Source: Paludibacteraceae bacterium (lineage in GTDB: Bacteria > Bacteroidota > Bacteroidia > Bacteroidales > Paludibacteraceae). From it: DNA of 64,000 bases. Both the position numbers and the translations under genes were made by a program. Positions 24,299 through 32,882 of this stretch are shown piece by piece. The notes below the pieces were generated by a model. That model did no database searches. It saw only the letters and a list, made by a program, of their open reading frames with translations, and was not told the DNA's origin. The stretch lies in assembly GCA_017479885.1 (NCBI GenBank), contig JAFVBR010000025.1, forward strand, positions 1 through 64,000. The letters run 5' to 3'. Numbering within the stretch: the stretch's first letter is position 1; each line of letters opens with the position of its first letter.

Positions 24299-25780
24299 AT
24301 GATACAGAATATTGAACCGAAAGAAGTATTTGACATCTTCAACGAGATAACCCAAGTGCCGCGCCCGTCGAAACACGAGGAACAGATAGGCAAGTGGCTT
24401 GTGCAGTTTGCCGCAAAGCACGGCCTGCAGTATGTAACCGACAAAGCCGGCAATGTGATTATGCGCTGCCCCGCCACCAAGGGGTACGAATCGCATCCGG
24501 GAGTAATACTGCAAGCACACATGGATATGGTATGCGAGAAAAACAACGACGTGAATCATGACTTCATGACGCAAGGTATTGATACCTACGTTGACGGCGA
24601 CCTTATAAAAGCGCGCGGCACCACCCTCGGCGGTGACGACGGCATAGGTATGGCTATGGCACTGGCAGCCCTCACATCCGACACTCTGCAGCACCCTGCT
24701 CTCGAAGCCCTCTTTACCGTGGATGAAGAGACAGGCCTCACCGGCGCTTTCTGTCTTGAGGACGGACTGCTGCAAGGCAAACGTCTCATCAATCTCGACT
24801 CGGAAGACGACGGACAGATATTCATAGGCTGCGCAGGGGGGATAGACACTCTTGCCAAGTTGTATTATGAGCCGGAATCACTCGGTGGCATTGTAGAGAC
24901 TGAGCATGCTCAGTCTCTACAGCAGCCGAAATGGTTTGCAGCTAAGGTACAGGTGGGAGGTCTGATGGGTGGACACTCGGGTGACGACATCAACAAAGGC
25001 CGCGCCAATGCCAACAAAGTGCTGGTGCGTTTCCTGTTCAACATATCCAAGAAGACCGACCTGCGCATCAGTGCCATATCGGGAGGCAACCTTAGAAACG
25101 CCATCGCCCGCGAGGCCGAAGCAGTAATAGCTGTGCCTTTCGATTTCAAAGAGCAACTGCGCATCGACTTCAACAACTATACAGCTGAGGCGGAGTCGGA
25201 ATATAAAGAAGTGGAGAAAGACATGTGTCTCACACTTGAGAGCACCGGCATGCCGGAGTTGTTCCTGCCCAAGATTATCTCGGAGCGTCTGCTGCTCTCG
25301 CTCTATGCATGCCCCCACGGAGTATATGCCATGTCGAAAGACATGCCCGGACTGGTGGAGACATCAACCAACCTGGCAAGCGTAAAAATGAAAGAGGGTT
25401 ATATAGAAATCAACACCTCGCAGCGTTCGTCTGTAGAGAGCCAGAAGCATAACCTGAAGAACATGGTGGAGTGTGCATTGCGTCTCTCGGGAGCAGAAGT
25501 GACACACGGCGACGGCTACCCCGGCTGGAAACCAAACATAAAGAGCGAACTGCTTGATGTCACCCGTCAGGCATATATCGACCTCACCGGCACTGAGCCG
25601 GAAGTGAAGGCTATTCATGCCGGACTTGAGTGTGGTCTTTTCCTTGAGAAATATCCGTGGCTTGACATGGTGTCAATTGGTCCGCAAATGTCGGGTGTTC
25701 ACTCACCGAGCGAGCAACTGAGTATAAGCTCAACAAAGAAGACATGGGAGTGGCTTTGCCTCACACTGGAAAAATTGTAA
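24299..25780 (+). CDS. pepD: Aminoacyl-histidine dipeptidase (M20, PepD)
   Basis: A 493-residue zinc dipeptidase (Xaa-His dipeptidase, carnosinase type). AHMDMVCEKN supplies a zinc His/Asp, TLGGDDGIG the bridging Asp and DEETGLTGA the catalytic Glu; the C-terminal HAGLECGLF and SPSEQ are also conserved. Cytosolic, with no signal peptide. Odd feature: a perfect 30-bp palindrome (24892-24921) of the TGTAGAGAC repeat family lies within the gene and adds ten codons (VETEHAQSLQ) in frame, between the catalytic and dimerisation regions. Confidence 0.92.
   Translation: MIQNIEPKEVFDIFNEITQVPRPSKHEEQIGKWLVQFAAKHGLQYVTDKAGNVIMRCPATKGYESHPGVILQAHMDMVCEKNNDVNHDFMTQGIDTYVDGDLIKARGTTLGGDDGIGMAMALAALTSDTLQHPALEALFTVDEETGLTGAFCLEDGLLQGKRLINLDSEDDGQIFIGCAGGIDTLAKLYYEPESLGGIVETEHAQSLQQPKWFAAKVQVGGLMGGHSGDDINKGRANANKVLVRFLFNISKKTDLRISAISGGNLRNAIAREAEAVIAVPFDFKEQLRIDFNNYTAEAESEYKEVEKDMCLTLESTGMPELFLPKIISERLLLSLYACPHGVYAMSKDMPGLVETSTNLASVKMKEGYIEINTSQRSSVESQKHNLKNMVECALRLSGAEVTHGDGYPGWKPNIKSELLDVTRQAYIDLTGTEPEVKAIHAGLECGLFLEKYPWLDMVSIGPQMSGVHSPSEQLSISSTKKTWEWLCLTLEKL
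24892..24921. repeat. Perfect 30-bp palindrome inside pepD
   Basis: Each arm is TGTAGAGACTGAGCA and the centre is AT|GC without spacer. It is the same family as the intergenic copies at 16322 and 30647. Because it is 30 bp long it does not shift the frame. Confidence 0.85.
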
Positions 25781-25878
25781 CTGAATCAACCTAATAAAGG
25801 ATGTATTCCCTCAACATAATATCAACAACATTCCAGTTCTCATAACTATAATCACAAACCCCGAAACACCTCTCTGAT

Positions 25879-26655
25879 ATGATTCTCTGGTTTTCAGGCA
25901 CAGGCAACAGCCTTGCCATAGCACGCAGACTGGCAACCGATACGGGTGACACGCTGATGTCGCTATATGATGCCGTACGCTCCGATTTGAGCAAGGAGAG
26001 CACCATAGGTCTTGTGTATCCTTCATACTATTTCAATCCTCCTCAGGCGGTTACGGCGCTTGTAGAGAGACTTAGTCTGCCACGCAATGCATACGTTTTC
26101 ATTGTAATAACCTGCGGAGCACAGACGGGCAATTCTGTTTGGGCAGTAGAGCGCATATTGAGGAAGAAAGGTTTAAAGGTTGCCTATTGTCATAAAATAA
26201 GAGTACCCGACTGCAGTGCTATCGGGTTCGGACGCGACCCCAACATGCAGAAATGGAAATTCGAGCGTTATGCCTCACGACTTGACGTTATATCATCACA
26301 CATCAAAGCCAAACGTCACTCCCGCTACTATGGTGCACCTGGGTTGGCAGGCTGGATTTGTGCACTGCCTTGGGTTAAACGGCGTACACTACCTTTGCTT
26401 CAGCCTGCCGTTGACGAACATAAATGCATCGGTTGCTCTGTCTGTATGAAGGTTTGCCCCCAGGGCAACATCAGAATGAAAGAGGGTGCAAAAGCTGATA
26501 CCGGTGTCGCATATATCTCTGACCGGTGTGTGCAATGCCTGAGTTGCGTGCATTTCTGCCCGCAACAGGCGGTGGTAATAGCAGGCAAGCCCACTCCGAA
26601 GAAACACCAATATCACAATCCGCAAATCAAAATAAAAGACCTCATCCGCCGATAG
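25879..26655 (+). CDS. EFR1 family flavodoxin-ferredoxin protein
   Basis: A 258-residue protein joining a flavodoxin-like domain (FSGTGNSLAIARRLA at 5-19; FMN phosphate loop) to two 4Fe-4S clusters (CIGCSVCMKVCP at about 176-187 and CVQCLSCVHFCP at about 213-224). EFR1 proteins are presumed soluble electron carriers between flavin and iron-sulphur partners. It stands alone, with a terminator that begins within its last codons. Confidence 0.88.
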   Translation: MILWFSGTGNSLAIARRLATDTGDTLMSLYDAVRSDLSKESTIGLVYPSYYFNPPQAVTALVERLSLPRNAYVFIVITCGAQTGNSVWAVERILRKKGLKVAYCHKIRVPDCSAIGFGRDPNMQKWKFERYASRLDVISSHIKAKRHSRYYGAPGLAGWICALPWVKRRTLPLLQPAVDEHKCIGCSVCMKVCPQGNIRMKEGAKADTGVAYISDRCVQCLSCVHFCPQQAVVIAGKPTPKKHQYHNPQIKIKDLIRR

Positions 26656-26666
26656 TGAGGTCTTTT
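26634..26666 (+). terminator. Terminator overlapping the EFR1 stop codon
   Basis: Stem AAAAGACCTCA/TGAGGTCTTTT with an 11-nt loop that contains the TAG stop, followed by T-rich sequence. Confidence 0.85.
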
Positions 26667-26804
26667 TCTTTTATTGTCAACAGATAGCGCATAATGGCAT
26701 AACTATATGTCAAAATGAGCTATATGTAGGATGTATTATGCATAAAATATTGTATTAAGGAATAACCAGTGCCCCCAAATAATATGATTTTGTTAGTACT
26801 TGGT

Positions 26805-26836
26805 ATTGCAAGGTACTGAAATTTTATATACCTTTG
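26805..26836 (+). promoter_or_regulatory. Promoter of the PadR-PspC operon
   Basis: ATTG (26805-26808), 20 bp, TACCTTTG (26829-26836). A tandem 22-nt repeat follows in the leader, a likely place for autoregulation by PadR, although no operator is proven. Confidence 0.65.
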
Positions 26837-26854
26837 CACCGTCATAGCAAAACG

Positions 26855-26898
26855 ACATAGAGTCAAATCAAAAAAAACATAGGGTCAACTCAAAAACA
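26855..26898. repeat. 22-nt tandem repeat (2 x 11) in PadR leader
   Basis: Units at 26855-26876 and 26877-26898 share ACATAGrGTCAA and a poly-A part. It ends 8 bp before the PadR ATG. Confidence 0.7.
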
Positions 26899-26906
26899 AC
26901 ACAGAT

Positions 26907-27248
26907 ATGGCTGACTATACGACTGACAACATCAAATCTCAAATGCGCAAAGGTTTGCTTGAATACTGCACTCTTCTGTGTCTGAACAAAGGAGAAGCAT
27001 ACACAAGCGAGATACTCTCCACATTGCAACAAGCAGACCTGCTGGTAGTGGAGGGGACTCTCTATCCTCTGCTGTCAAGAATGAAGACAAACGGACTTTT
27101 GGAATACCGTTGGCAGGAGAGCCCTTCCGGTCCTCCCCGCAAATACTACAAGATAACAGCATTGGGAGCCGAAGCACTACGTGAGCTTCAGAAAGAATGG
27201 GGTGCCATTGCGGCATCGGTAGAGAAATGTCTCAAGCACAACACATAG
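26907..27248 (+). CDS. PadR family transcriptional regulator
   Basis: A 113-residue winged-helix repressor. The segment VVEGTLYPLLSRMKTNGLLEYRWQESPSGPPRKYYKIT is the hallmark recognition helix and wing of PadR. It is the first gene of an operon with two PspC proteins, an arrangement widely seen in Bacteroidota, so it probably controls that envelope-stress-like module. The ligand is unknown. Confidence 0.92.
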   Translation: MADYTTDNIKSQMRKGLLEYCTLLCLNKGEAYTSEILSTLQQADLLVVEGTLYPLLSRMKTNGLLEYRWQESPSGPPRKYYKITALGAEALRELQKEWGAIAASVEKCLKHNT

Positions 27249-27309
27249 CCTAATACATAAAACATAGCAAAAACGACTAACATAAACAACAATTCAAACT
27301 TATACAATT

Positions 27310-27504
27310 ATGGAAAAGAAACTTAAAAAATCACGGAACAAGATGCTTGCAGGAGTATGTGCAGGCATAGGTGAGTACATGGGTATTGACCCGACAGTGA
27401 TAAGAGTGGTATATGCACTGCTTGCCGTATTCAGTGTAGGATTCCCAGGCTTGCTGCTCTACCTGATACTCTGCCTCATTATGCCTGCGGCAGATGCAAA
27501 CTGA
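27310..27504 (+). CDS. Small PspC domain protein
   Basis: A 64-residue protein that is a single PspC domain: KKLKKSRNKMLAGVCAGIGEYMGIDPTVIRVVYALLAVFS followed by a hydrophobic helix. PspC domains sit in the inner membrane and relate to phage-shock/envelope stress sensing. It lies between padR and a larger PspC protein. Confidence 0.9.
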   Translation: MEKKLKKSRNKMLAGVCAGIGEYMGIDPTVIRVVYALLAVFSVGFPGLLLYLILCLIMPAADAN

Positions 27505-27542
27505 CAATCATATTTCCAGAACCCAAGACATAACACAACAGT

Positions 27543-29150
27543 ATGAATACCACACGTTCAATCAACCTTGCAGGCAGTGCTTTCTATATTGACGAGGAAG
27601 CATACAACACCCTCAAAAGTTATCTGCAAAGCATAGAAAAGAACCTCGGCAATCAAGCCGACCACAACGAAGTGATGCATGACATAGAGGCACGCATAGC
27701 TGAACTGTTCAAGGATATGTGCAAGAAAAACTATGTTGACGTGGTCTCGCTCGACATGGTACGCGCCGTAATGCAACAATTGGGCAAACCCGACGACTTC
27801 AGAGATACAACAGAAGAATCACAGCCTGCCGGCGGCAATCTGAAGCAGTTTACACGAAGAAAGGTCTATCGTGACACAGAGAAGCAGATGATAGGCGGCG
27901 TGTGCGCAGGTCTCGGTCACTGGCTTGGCATAGACGCAATATGGGTAAGAATAATCTTTCTGCTCTGTCTGTTGCTGTGGGGAGTGACACTGCCGGTATA
28001 TATCATTCTCTGGATAATAATGCCCGAAGCAAGAACAGCGGCTCAGCGGCTCGACATGCGCGGAGAAGAACCCACAGTGGAGAATATAGAGAAAGAAGTA
28101 CAACAGATGCGCGAACACCCTCAGAACACAGGCGGAGGCTGCCTGAGTACAGCACTCAAGATAATGGTTTGGTGCATAGGCGGATTCTTCCTGCTGATTG
28201 CCGTGTCAATCTTCTACTCTTTGTTAGCCGGTGCTGTTTCAATGTTGCCACTGGGAATAGTGGGAATATTCTTCGCTCACGGTGACTGGCAGACATGGTT
28301 GCTGGCTATAATGATTGTGCTCGTGATAGGCGTGCCAGTGTTCGCTATTGCATACGTAATCATTAAATCCATCCGCAAGGATGAACGCATATCGCCTCAT
28401 GTGCTGTGGATAAGTCTTGTCATCTGGCTGATAGCGGCTGTAGGCAGTGTGGTATTAGGAATATATGAGATAGTGAGCAACAACGAAGTACAGCAGGCTC
28501 TAATGAGTCCCGAAGGGTTATCCTATTGGGATGACGATGATGAGGCTGGCATGCAGAACACTCTGAAACTTGACGGGTTTCACTCTGTGGAGGCAAACGG
28601 CATTGCCAGTGTCACACTCACGCAGGCAGACGAACAATACGTAACTGTGAGCCGGGACACTGCAACAGGTTTCAAAGCAGAAGTAAGAGACAGTGTGCTA
28701 AGAATCAGCACTGACAAGAGACATGTGTCTGTGTGGGTACAGGTACCTGAGATAAAGAGTATCGTTGCCGGGAGTGCGGCAAAGGTGAGCACTCAGGGCA
28801 TTGTCAACTGCGACAACTTGACGGTGGATGCAACCGGTGCAAGCAAAATCAATATGAGCGTGAATGCAAGCCAGGTAACAGTCAATGCCGATGGTGCATC
28901 AAAGATAAGTCTGAACGGCAATGCAGAACGACTTCATTTGACAGCATCGGGTGCAAGCAAAGTGGATGCAGACGACATGAGCGTAAGCATTGCCAACGCC
29001 GAAGCACACGGTGCAAGCAAAGTGGAACTTAATGTATCGGACACCCTCAATGCCACTGCTTCTTCAATGAGCAAGATTACGTACAAGGGTATGCCATACG
29101 TAAAAACAACTGCCAACTCAGGCGGCAAAGTAAGACAAGACAAGGACTGA
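27543..29150 (+). CDS. PspC domain protein with head-GIN (DUF2807) region
   Basis: A 535-residue membrane protein. The N-terminal helical region (about 1-95) is followed by a PspC domain (about 100-165, MIGGVCAGLGHWLGIDAIWVRI), several transmembrane helices (about 200-320), and then a beta-rich DUF2807/head-GIN domain (about 345-535). The last domain has recurring GASK motifs (GASKINM, GASKISL, GASKVDA, GASKVEL) spaced about 17-20 residues apart, consistent with a beta-solenoid. It is the third gene of the padR operon, with a probable envelope-stress role. Confidence 0.9.
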   Translation: MNTTRSINLAGSAFYIDEEAYNTLKSYLQSIEKNLGNQADHNEVMHDIEARIAELFKDMCKKNYVDVVSLDMVRAVMQQLGKPDDFRDTTEESQPAGGNLKQFTRRKVYRDTEKQMIGGVCAGLGHWLGIDAIWVRIIFLLCLLLWGVTLPVYIILWIIMPEARTAAQRLDMRGEEPTVENIEKEVQQMREHPQNTGGGCLSTALKIMVWCIGGFFLLIAVSIFYSLLAGAVSMLPLGIVGIFFAHGDWQTWLLAIMIVLVIGVPVFAIAYVIIKSIRKDERISPHVLWISLVIWLIAAVGSVVLGIYEIVSNNEVQQALMSPEGLSYWDDDDEAGMQNTLKLDGFHSVEANGIASVTLTQADEQYVTVSRDTATGFKAEVRDSVLRISTDKRHVSVWVQVPEIKSIVAGSAAKVSTQGIVNCDNLTVDATGASKINMSVNASQVTVNADGASKISLNGNAERLHLTASGASKVDADDMSVSIANAEAHGASKVELNVSDTLNATASSMSKITYKGMPYVKTTANSGGKVRQDKD

Positions 29151-29179
29151 GAACTTCAGACCAACCGCCCATACGGCAC

Positions 29180-29860
29180 TCACTCCTCGTCGAGGAGGTC
29201 AGGGCGGCGAAGACGGGTATGACGGAGTGACTCTTCATAGAGCCACTCCTCTATTTTGGCCTGATTGCCGGAGAGAAGGATATCGGGTACACGCCAGCCT
29301 TTGTATTCCGCAGGTCTGGTATAGACTCCGGGTTCAAGCAGACCGTCCTGGAAAGAATCAGAGAGTGCAGAGGTCTCGTCGCCGAGAGCACCCGGGAGGA
29401 GACGTACTATGGCATCGGTCATCATAGCTGCCGGCATCTCGCCTCCGGTAAGCACAAAGTCACCAATAGTATATTCCTTGGTAATCAGGTGGTCGCGTAC
29501 ACGCTGGTCAACCCCCTTGTAGTGCCCGCAAAGAATAATGATGTTCTCCTTCATTGAGAGCCGGTTCGCCTCTTTCTGGGTGAAACGTTCGCCATCGGGA
29601 GCGGTGAAGATAATCTCATCGTAATGGCGCTCTGAGGTAAGTTGGGTGATGATTCGGTCGATGGGTTCAATCTGCAACACCATACCTGCACCGAAGCCGA
29701 AGGCATAATCATCTATTTTGCGATGTTTGTCAAGAGTGTAATCACGAAGATTATGCACATAAATCTGAGCGAGCCCTTTGTCTTTGGCACGCTGTATAAT
29801 AGAATGGTTGAGAGGACTCTCAAGCAATTCAGGAACACCGGTGATGATATCTATCCTCAT
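29180..29860 (-). CDS. trmD: tRNA (guanine37-N1)-methyltransferase
   Basis: A 226-residue SPOUT methyltransferase that makes m1G37 in tRNAs reading CNN codons and uses S-adenosylmethionine. The trefoil-knot motifs [10 protein letters not shown] and [12 protein letters not shown] are intact. The N-terminus [21 protein letters not shown] is normal. It is convergent with the PspC/GIN gene (29-bp gap). An 11-nt repeat tract lies just upstream of its start. Confidence 0.97.
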   Translation of the reverse strand: MRIDIITGVPELLESPLNHSIIQRAKDKGLAQIYVHNLRDYTLDKHRKIDDYAFGFGAGMVLQIEPIDRIITQLTSERHYDEIIFTAPDGERFTQKEANRLSMKENIIILCGHYKGVDQRVRDHLITKEYTIGDFVLTGGEMPAAMMTDAIVRLLPGALGDETSALSDSFQDGLLEPGVYTRPAEYKGWRVPDILLSGNQAKIEEWLYEESLRHTRLRRPDLLDEE

Positions 29861-29882
29861 AAGGACACTTGGCTTAATGTTT

Positions 29883-29915
29883 CGTTTATCTATCGTTTAT
29901 CTAACGTGTATCTAT
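29883..29915. repeat. 11-nt tandem tract upstream of trmD
   Basis: CGTTTATCTAT, CGTTTATCTAA, CGTGTATCTAT. The tract ends 22 bp from the trmD start codon. Confidence 0.75.
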
Positions 29916-29969
29916 CGTAAGTGATATTGACATTCAACAGGTTAGATGAAGGAGTTTTTATGCAACTTT

Positions 29970-30191
29970 CTATGGCACAGGGTCATAGCCCGACCCTCCC
30001 CAGGGATGACAGCGGCAGATACGCTTTATTCCGAGCCAGCCGCCTTTGAAGATTCCGTATTTCATAACCGCCTCCACCATGTATTGCGAGCAAGTGGGAG
30101 TATATCGGCACGAAGGCGGCGTGAGAGGCGAGATGCAGTAGCGGTAGAAATATACCGGCAGGAGGAACAGTTTACGAATCAGCGTTTTCAT
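29970..30191 (-). CDS. yidD: Membrane protein insertion efficiency factor YidD
   Basis: A 73-residue protein: [36 protein letters not shown] with the three conserved cysteines, then the [23 protein letters not shown] end. It assists YidC-dependent membrane insertion. The start overlaps the 3' end of rnpA by 20 bp, the classic rnpA-yidD pairing. Confidence 0.96.
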   Translation of the reverse strand: MKTLIRKLFLLPVYFYRYCISPLTPPSCRYTPTCSQYMVEAVMKYGIFKGGWLGIKRICRCHPWGGSGYDPVP

Positions 30192-30609
30192 AGTCAGTAA
30201 GTTTTTGTATTGCTTTCTTCATTGCTTTTTCAATCTGCGCATATTCCAGGGTCTCTTTGGTTATATAGTTGAAAGCCAATTGCATCTCAAGTTGTTTGTC
30301 CCTGCAATAGTTCTTGAGCGGCAAGGAGTTAAGTCTGTATGCCTCGCGCATGAGACGGCGCAGCCTGTTTCTGTCAACGGCATGTCGGAAGAGAGACTTC
30401 GGTGCCCAGATGAGAACGGTTGTTTGACGGTTGTTTGACAGTGGTTTGATGGTCGTTTGACAGTTGTTTGACGGTCGTTTGACGATGTAGGTTACACGCA
30501 AAGGGTAGCAGGTGAAACGCTTGCCATTGTCGTAGAGAGACTTTATACGGAGTTGACCGCAGAGTTTCTCCGCCTTGGGAAATGTATATGCGTGACTGGT
30601 CTCTGCCAT
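30172..30609 (-). CDS. rnpA: Ribonuclease P protein component, with repeat-encoded insert
   Basis: The protein subunit of RNase P, 145 residues. The RNR motif ([16 protein letters not shown], about 78-93) and the N-terminal FPKAEKL are intact. Between strand RVTYIV and strand [10 protein letters not shown], where relatives have a short loop, there are about 22 extra residues rich in Asn, Thr and Gln, encoded exactly by six 11-nt repeat units (30418-30483). The frame is kept because 66 is divisible by three. The enzyme is essential, so the insert must be tolerated. It is followed by yidD with overlap. Confidence 0.95.
   Translation of the reverse strand: MAETSHAYTFPKAEKLCGQLRIKSLYDNGKRFTCYPLRVTYIVKRPSNNCQTTIKPLSNNRQTTVLIWAPKSLFRHAVDRNRLRRLMREAYRLNSLPLKNYCRDKQLEMQLAFNYITKETLEYAQIEKAMKKAIQKLTDYENADS
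30418..30483 (-). repeat. Six 11-nt units inside rnpA
   Basis: Plus-strand units: GGTTGTTTGAC (twice), AGTGGTTTGAT, GGTCGTTTGAC, AGTTGTTTGAC, GGTCGTTTGAC. On the coding strand the unit is GTCAAACnACC, the same as the units before glmM at 56299. Confidence 0.92.
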
Positions 30610-30646
30610 ACGTGTTTCTACATAAAAAGAGACTTGTTATATCAAA

Positions 30647-30670
30647 AGAGACTGAGCACGCTCAGTCTCT
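30647..30670. repeat. Palindromic repeat between hemD and rnpA
   Basis: Arms AGAGACTGAGC/GCTCAGTCTCT around two bases, with trailing ACA. It is the same family as 24892-24921 and 16322-16351 and may also act as a transcription terminator between rnpA-yidD and hemD. Confidence 0.8.
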
Positions 30671-30684
30671 ACAGGTAGTGCATA

Positions 30685-31440
30685 TCAGCGTATTCTCTTG
30701 TGATTTTCGTGCAAGAATGCATCAATAGCTCCGGTAATGCTTGGGAACTCGGGTGAAGGAGTCTCTATATCAACCCTCAGGCCGGCATCACGCAGTGCCT
30801 GAGCAGTGCCGGCACCAAAGCATGCCAAGATGCGTTCCCCCTGCTTGAAGTTGGGATAGTTTTTGAGAAATGCTGCAACACCGGCAGGAGTGAAGAGCAC
30901 ATACATATCGTAGTTTTTCTTCTCATCTTTCTTCAGTGCATTGGCGACAGTGCGATAGAAGACGGCAGGTTGCACAATGATTTTGTGGCGAGCAAACATC
31001 TCAATTGCATCATCGTTGTGTATGTCAGACATCACCATCAGGAATTTGTCGGCAGGGCGGCGCTTCATCATGGGGATAAGTTCCTCCATTTTGTTATGAG
31101 GACCAAAAAAGACTTTGCGCTTCCGATACTGTATATACTTCTGAAGATAGTTGGCAATCGACTCGGAGATACAGTAATAATGCTGTGTATCAGGCATCTT
31201 GATTCTCATTTCCTCGCAAAGATGGAAGAAATGGTCAACCCCCTGTTTGGAGTTGAAAATAATGGCGTTGTAATCGAGAATGTTGATATGCTGCGCCCTG
31301 AATTCCTTCGGAGTAAGCTCCTCAATTCGGATGAATTGGTGGAATTCGAAGTTCACCGCATATTGTTTTCCCATGTCAAAATACGGTGACTTATCCGATG
31401 CAGGTTTCGGTTGAGAAACCAATATATTCTTGACTTTCAA
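30685..31440 (-). CDS. hemD: Uroporphyrinogen-III synthase
   Basis: A 251-residue enzyme, the HemD fold of two alternating alpha/beta domains that cyclises hydroxymethylbilane to uroporphyrinogen III. Recognised from NILVSQPKPASDKSPYF at the start, and from FTPAGVAAFLKNYP and ACFGAGTAQALRDAGL in the second domain; sequence conservation in this family is low. It lies upstream of rnpA on the same strand in a common Bacteroidales order (DUF4271, hemD, rnpA, yidD). Confidence 0.88.
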   Translation of the reverse strand: MKVKNILVSQPKPASDKSPYFDMGKQYAVNFEFHQFIRIEELTPKEFRAQHINILDYNAIIFNSKQGVDHFFHLCEEMRIKMPDTQHYYCISESIANYLQKYIQYRKRKVFFGPHNKMEELIPMMKRRPADKFLMVMSDIHNDDAIEMFARHKIIVQPAVFYRTVANALKKDEKKNYDMYVLFTPAGVAAFLKNYPNFKQGERILACFGAGTAQALRDAGLRVDIETPSPEFPSITGAIDAFLHENHKRIR

Positions 31441-31464
31441 TGCTTTCTACTTTTAGAGGTTAAT

Positions 31465-32124
31465 TTACATTATCCATTTCCAAACTACGAAAACCATTCC
31501 CGCGAGGGGTACGATTTCGAGGGTGCAAAGGTACAAAAAAATATAGAAACCTGCGAGAAAATTCGTAAAAAAAAGTCGAAAAGCTTTAATTAACCATATA
31601 ATAAGTGCAAAAACAGCGAGCACAGATACAAGCACAAGTGCCACAGTATGAGAAACAAAGGGCGCAAAAAGCACGAGCAGCATCAGAGGGTAAAGCAAAG
31701 TGCTTACCACGATGCACAAGTTGCCGTAGTGCAACATAATTGGCTGCATTGCCTGTTTGCCAAGAAAGACATAGCATACCAACCACACGAACAGATAATG
31801 CAGCGCGGAAAGCAGACATACCAATGCCACCACTATCAGCCACTCCCATAAAGAGAAGCTGCCATCAGTGAACAGCATGGCGTAAACGGCAAGTGCAACT
31901 ATACCGACCTCATACATATATATAAATATGCTTCCGGCAGTTGTCTTTGTCACTTCGGAGAACAGGCTCTCGCGCTCTTTGGTGGCAGTGATACTGCGGA
32001 AGCTGCCGATAATAAGTCCTCGCTGGAAGAAGTCGGCAACCAGTAGCAGAACCAGCAGTCCCAGCATAACCCAAGCAACCCAAGGTTCGCTGTATGAGGT
32101 TGATATGCGTGATATGAATGACAT
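31465..32124 (-). CDS. DUF4271 integral membrane protein
   Basis: A 219-residue protein with about six transmembrane helices and no known function. Bacteroidota-specific DUF4271 members regularly precede hemD, as here. The N-terminal FQRGLIIGSFRSITATKERESLFSE loop and the closing LCTLEIVPLAGMVFVVWKWI are recognisable. It is probably co-transcribed with hemD (24-bp gap). Confidence 0.85.
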   Translation of the reverse strand: MSFISRISTSYSEPWVAWVMLGLLVLLLVADFFQRGLIIGSFRSITATKERESLFSEVTKTTAGSIFIYMYEVGIVALAVYAMLFTDGSFSLWEWLIVVALVCLLSALHYLFVWLVCYVFLGKQAMQPIMLHYGNLCIVVSTLLYPLMLLVLFAPFVSHTVALVLVSVLAVFALIIWLIKAFRLFFTNFLAGFYIFLYLCTLEIVPLAGMVFVVWKWIM

Positions 32125-32185
32125 TCAATTCTTATGTTACAGTTTATATGCTGCTCGACATACAGTTAGCAAATCGTAGTATCTT

Positions 32186-32767
32186 TTACACCTGTGCCTG
32201 CTTGCGTATCGAAGTATCCCAAGCGGGGCAAGACATAATAGCAGGCAGGACCTCTTCAGGAGTGGAGACCACACGATACATATCTTTGTGCAAATTGCGC
32301 ATGAAATGCTCCTCCACCATGCGGTCGAGACAACGGAGAAGGTCGTCGTAGTAGCCGTCAGTACTAAGAATAACCACAGGCTTGGTGTGCAAGCCGAGTT
32401 GTTTCCACGTCAGACATTCCGTCAACTCCTCGAAAGTGCCTATACCTCCCGGCAGGGCAAGCATCGCATCACCTTTGTCGCAGATATATGCTTTTCTCTC
32501 GTGCATAGTCTGCGTAACCACCAGTTCGGTCAAGCCGTTGTGACACCAACCCTGATCAATCATAAATTGTGGAATGACGCCTGTCACTTCGCCACCGGCA
32601 GAGAGCACTGCATCGGCAATGGCGCCCATCAGACCTACTTTGCCAGCACCATATACAAGCCTTATATTGTTTTCTGCCAATATCTTGCCCATGCGCTGTG
32701 CAGCATCAAAATACCGTTCTTTTATCTGAGTGCTTGAAGCAGCATATACTGTAAGGGTGTGTATCAT
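32186..32767 (-). CDS. LOG family protein (TIGR00730), copy 1
   Basis: A 193-residue Rossmann-like protein with LVYGAGKVGLMGAIADA and the PGGIGTFEELTE motif of the LOG family, which releases cytokinin-type base from its ribotide or acts as a nucleotide 5'-monophosphate phosphoribohydrolase. A second member is at 46350-46889 with a variant motif. It is divergent from the GNAT gene and shares a 115-bp promoter region with a -7-like TATCTTTG at 32796-32803. Confidence 0.9.
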   Translation of the reverse strand: MIHTLTVYAASSTQIKERYFDAAQRMGKILAENNIRLVYGAGKVGLMGAIADAVLSAGGEVTGVIPQFMIDQGWCHNGLTELVVTQTMHERKAYICDKGDAMLALPGGIGTFEELTECLTWKQLGLHTKPVVILSTDGYYDDLLRCLDRMVEEHFMRNLHKDMYRVVSTPEEVLPAIMSCPAWDTSIRKQAQV

Positions 32768-32821
32768 TTCTTACACTTTATTATGATTCGCTCTGCAAAG
32801 ATACGCTTTTTATTCCACATA

Positions 32822-32853
32822 TTTGCCATATTAACGAAAAAATATTACCTTTG
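32822..32853 (+). promoter_or_regulatory. Promoter of the GNAT-like gene
   Basis: TTTG (32822-32825), 20 bp, TACCTTTG (32846-32853), about 30 bp upstream of the ATG at 32883. Exact consensus. Confidence 0.8.
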
Positions 32854-32882
32854 TCGGCGTTATTATCAAAAAAAGAAATACT

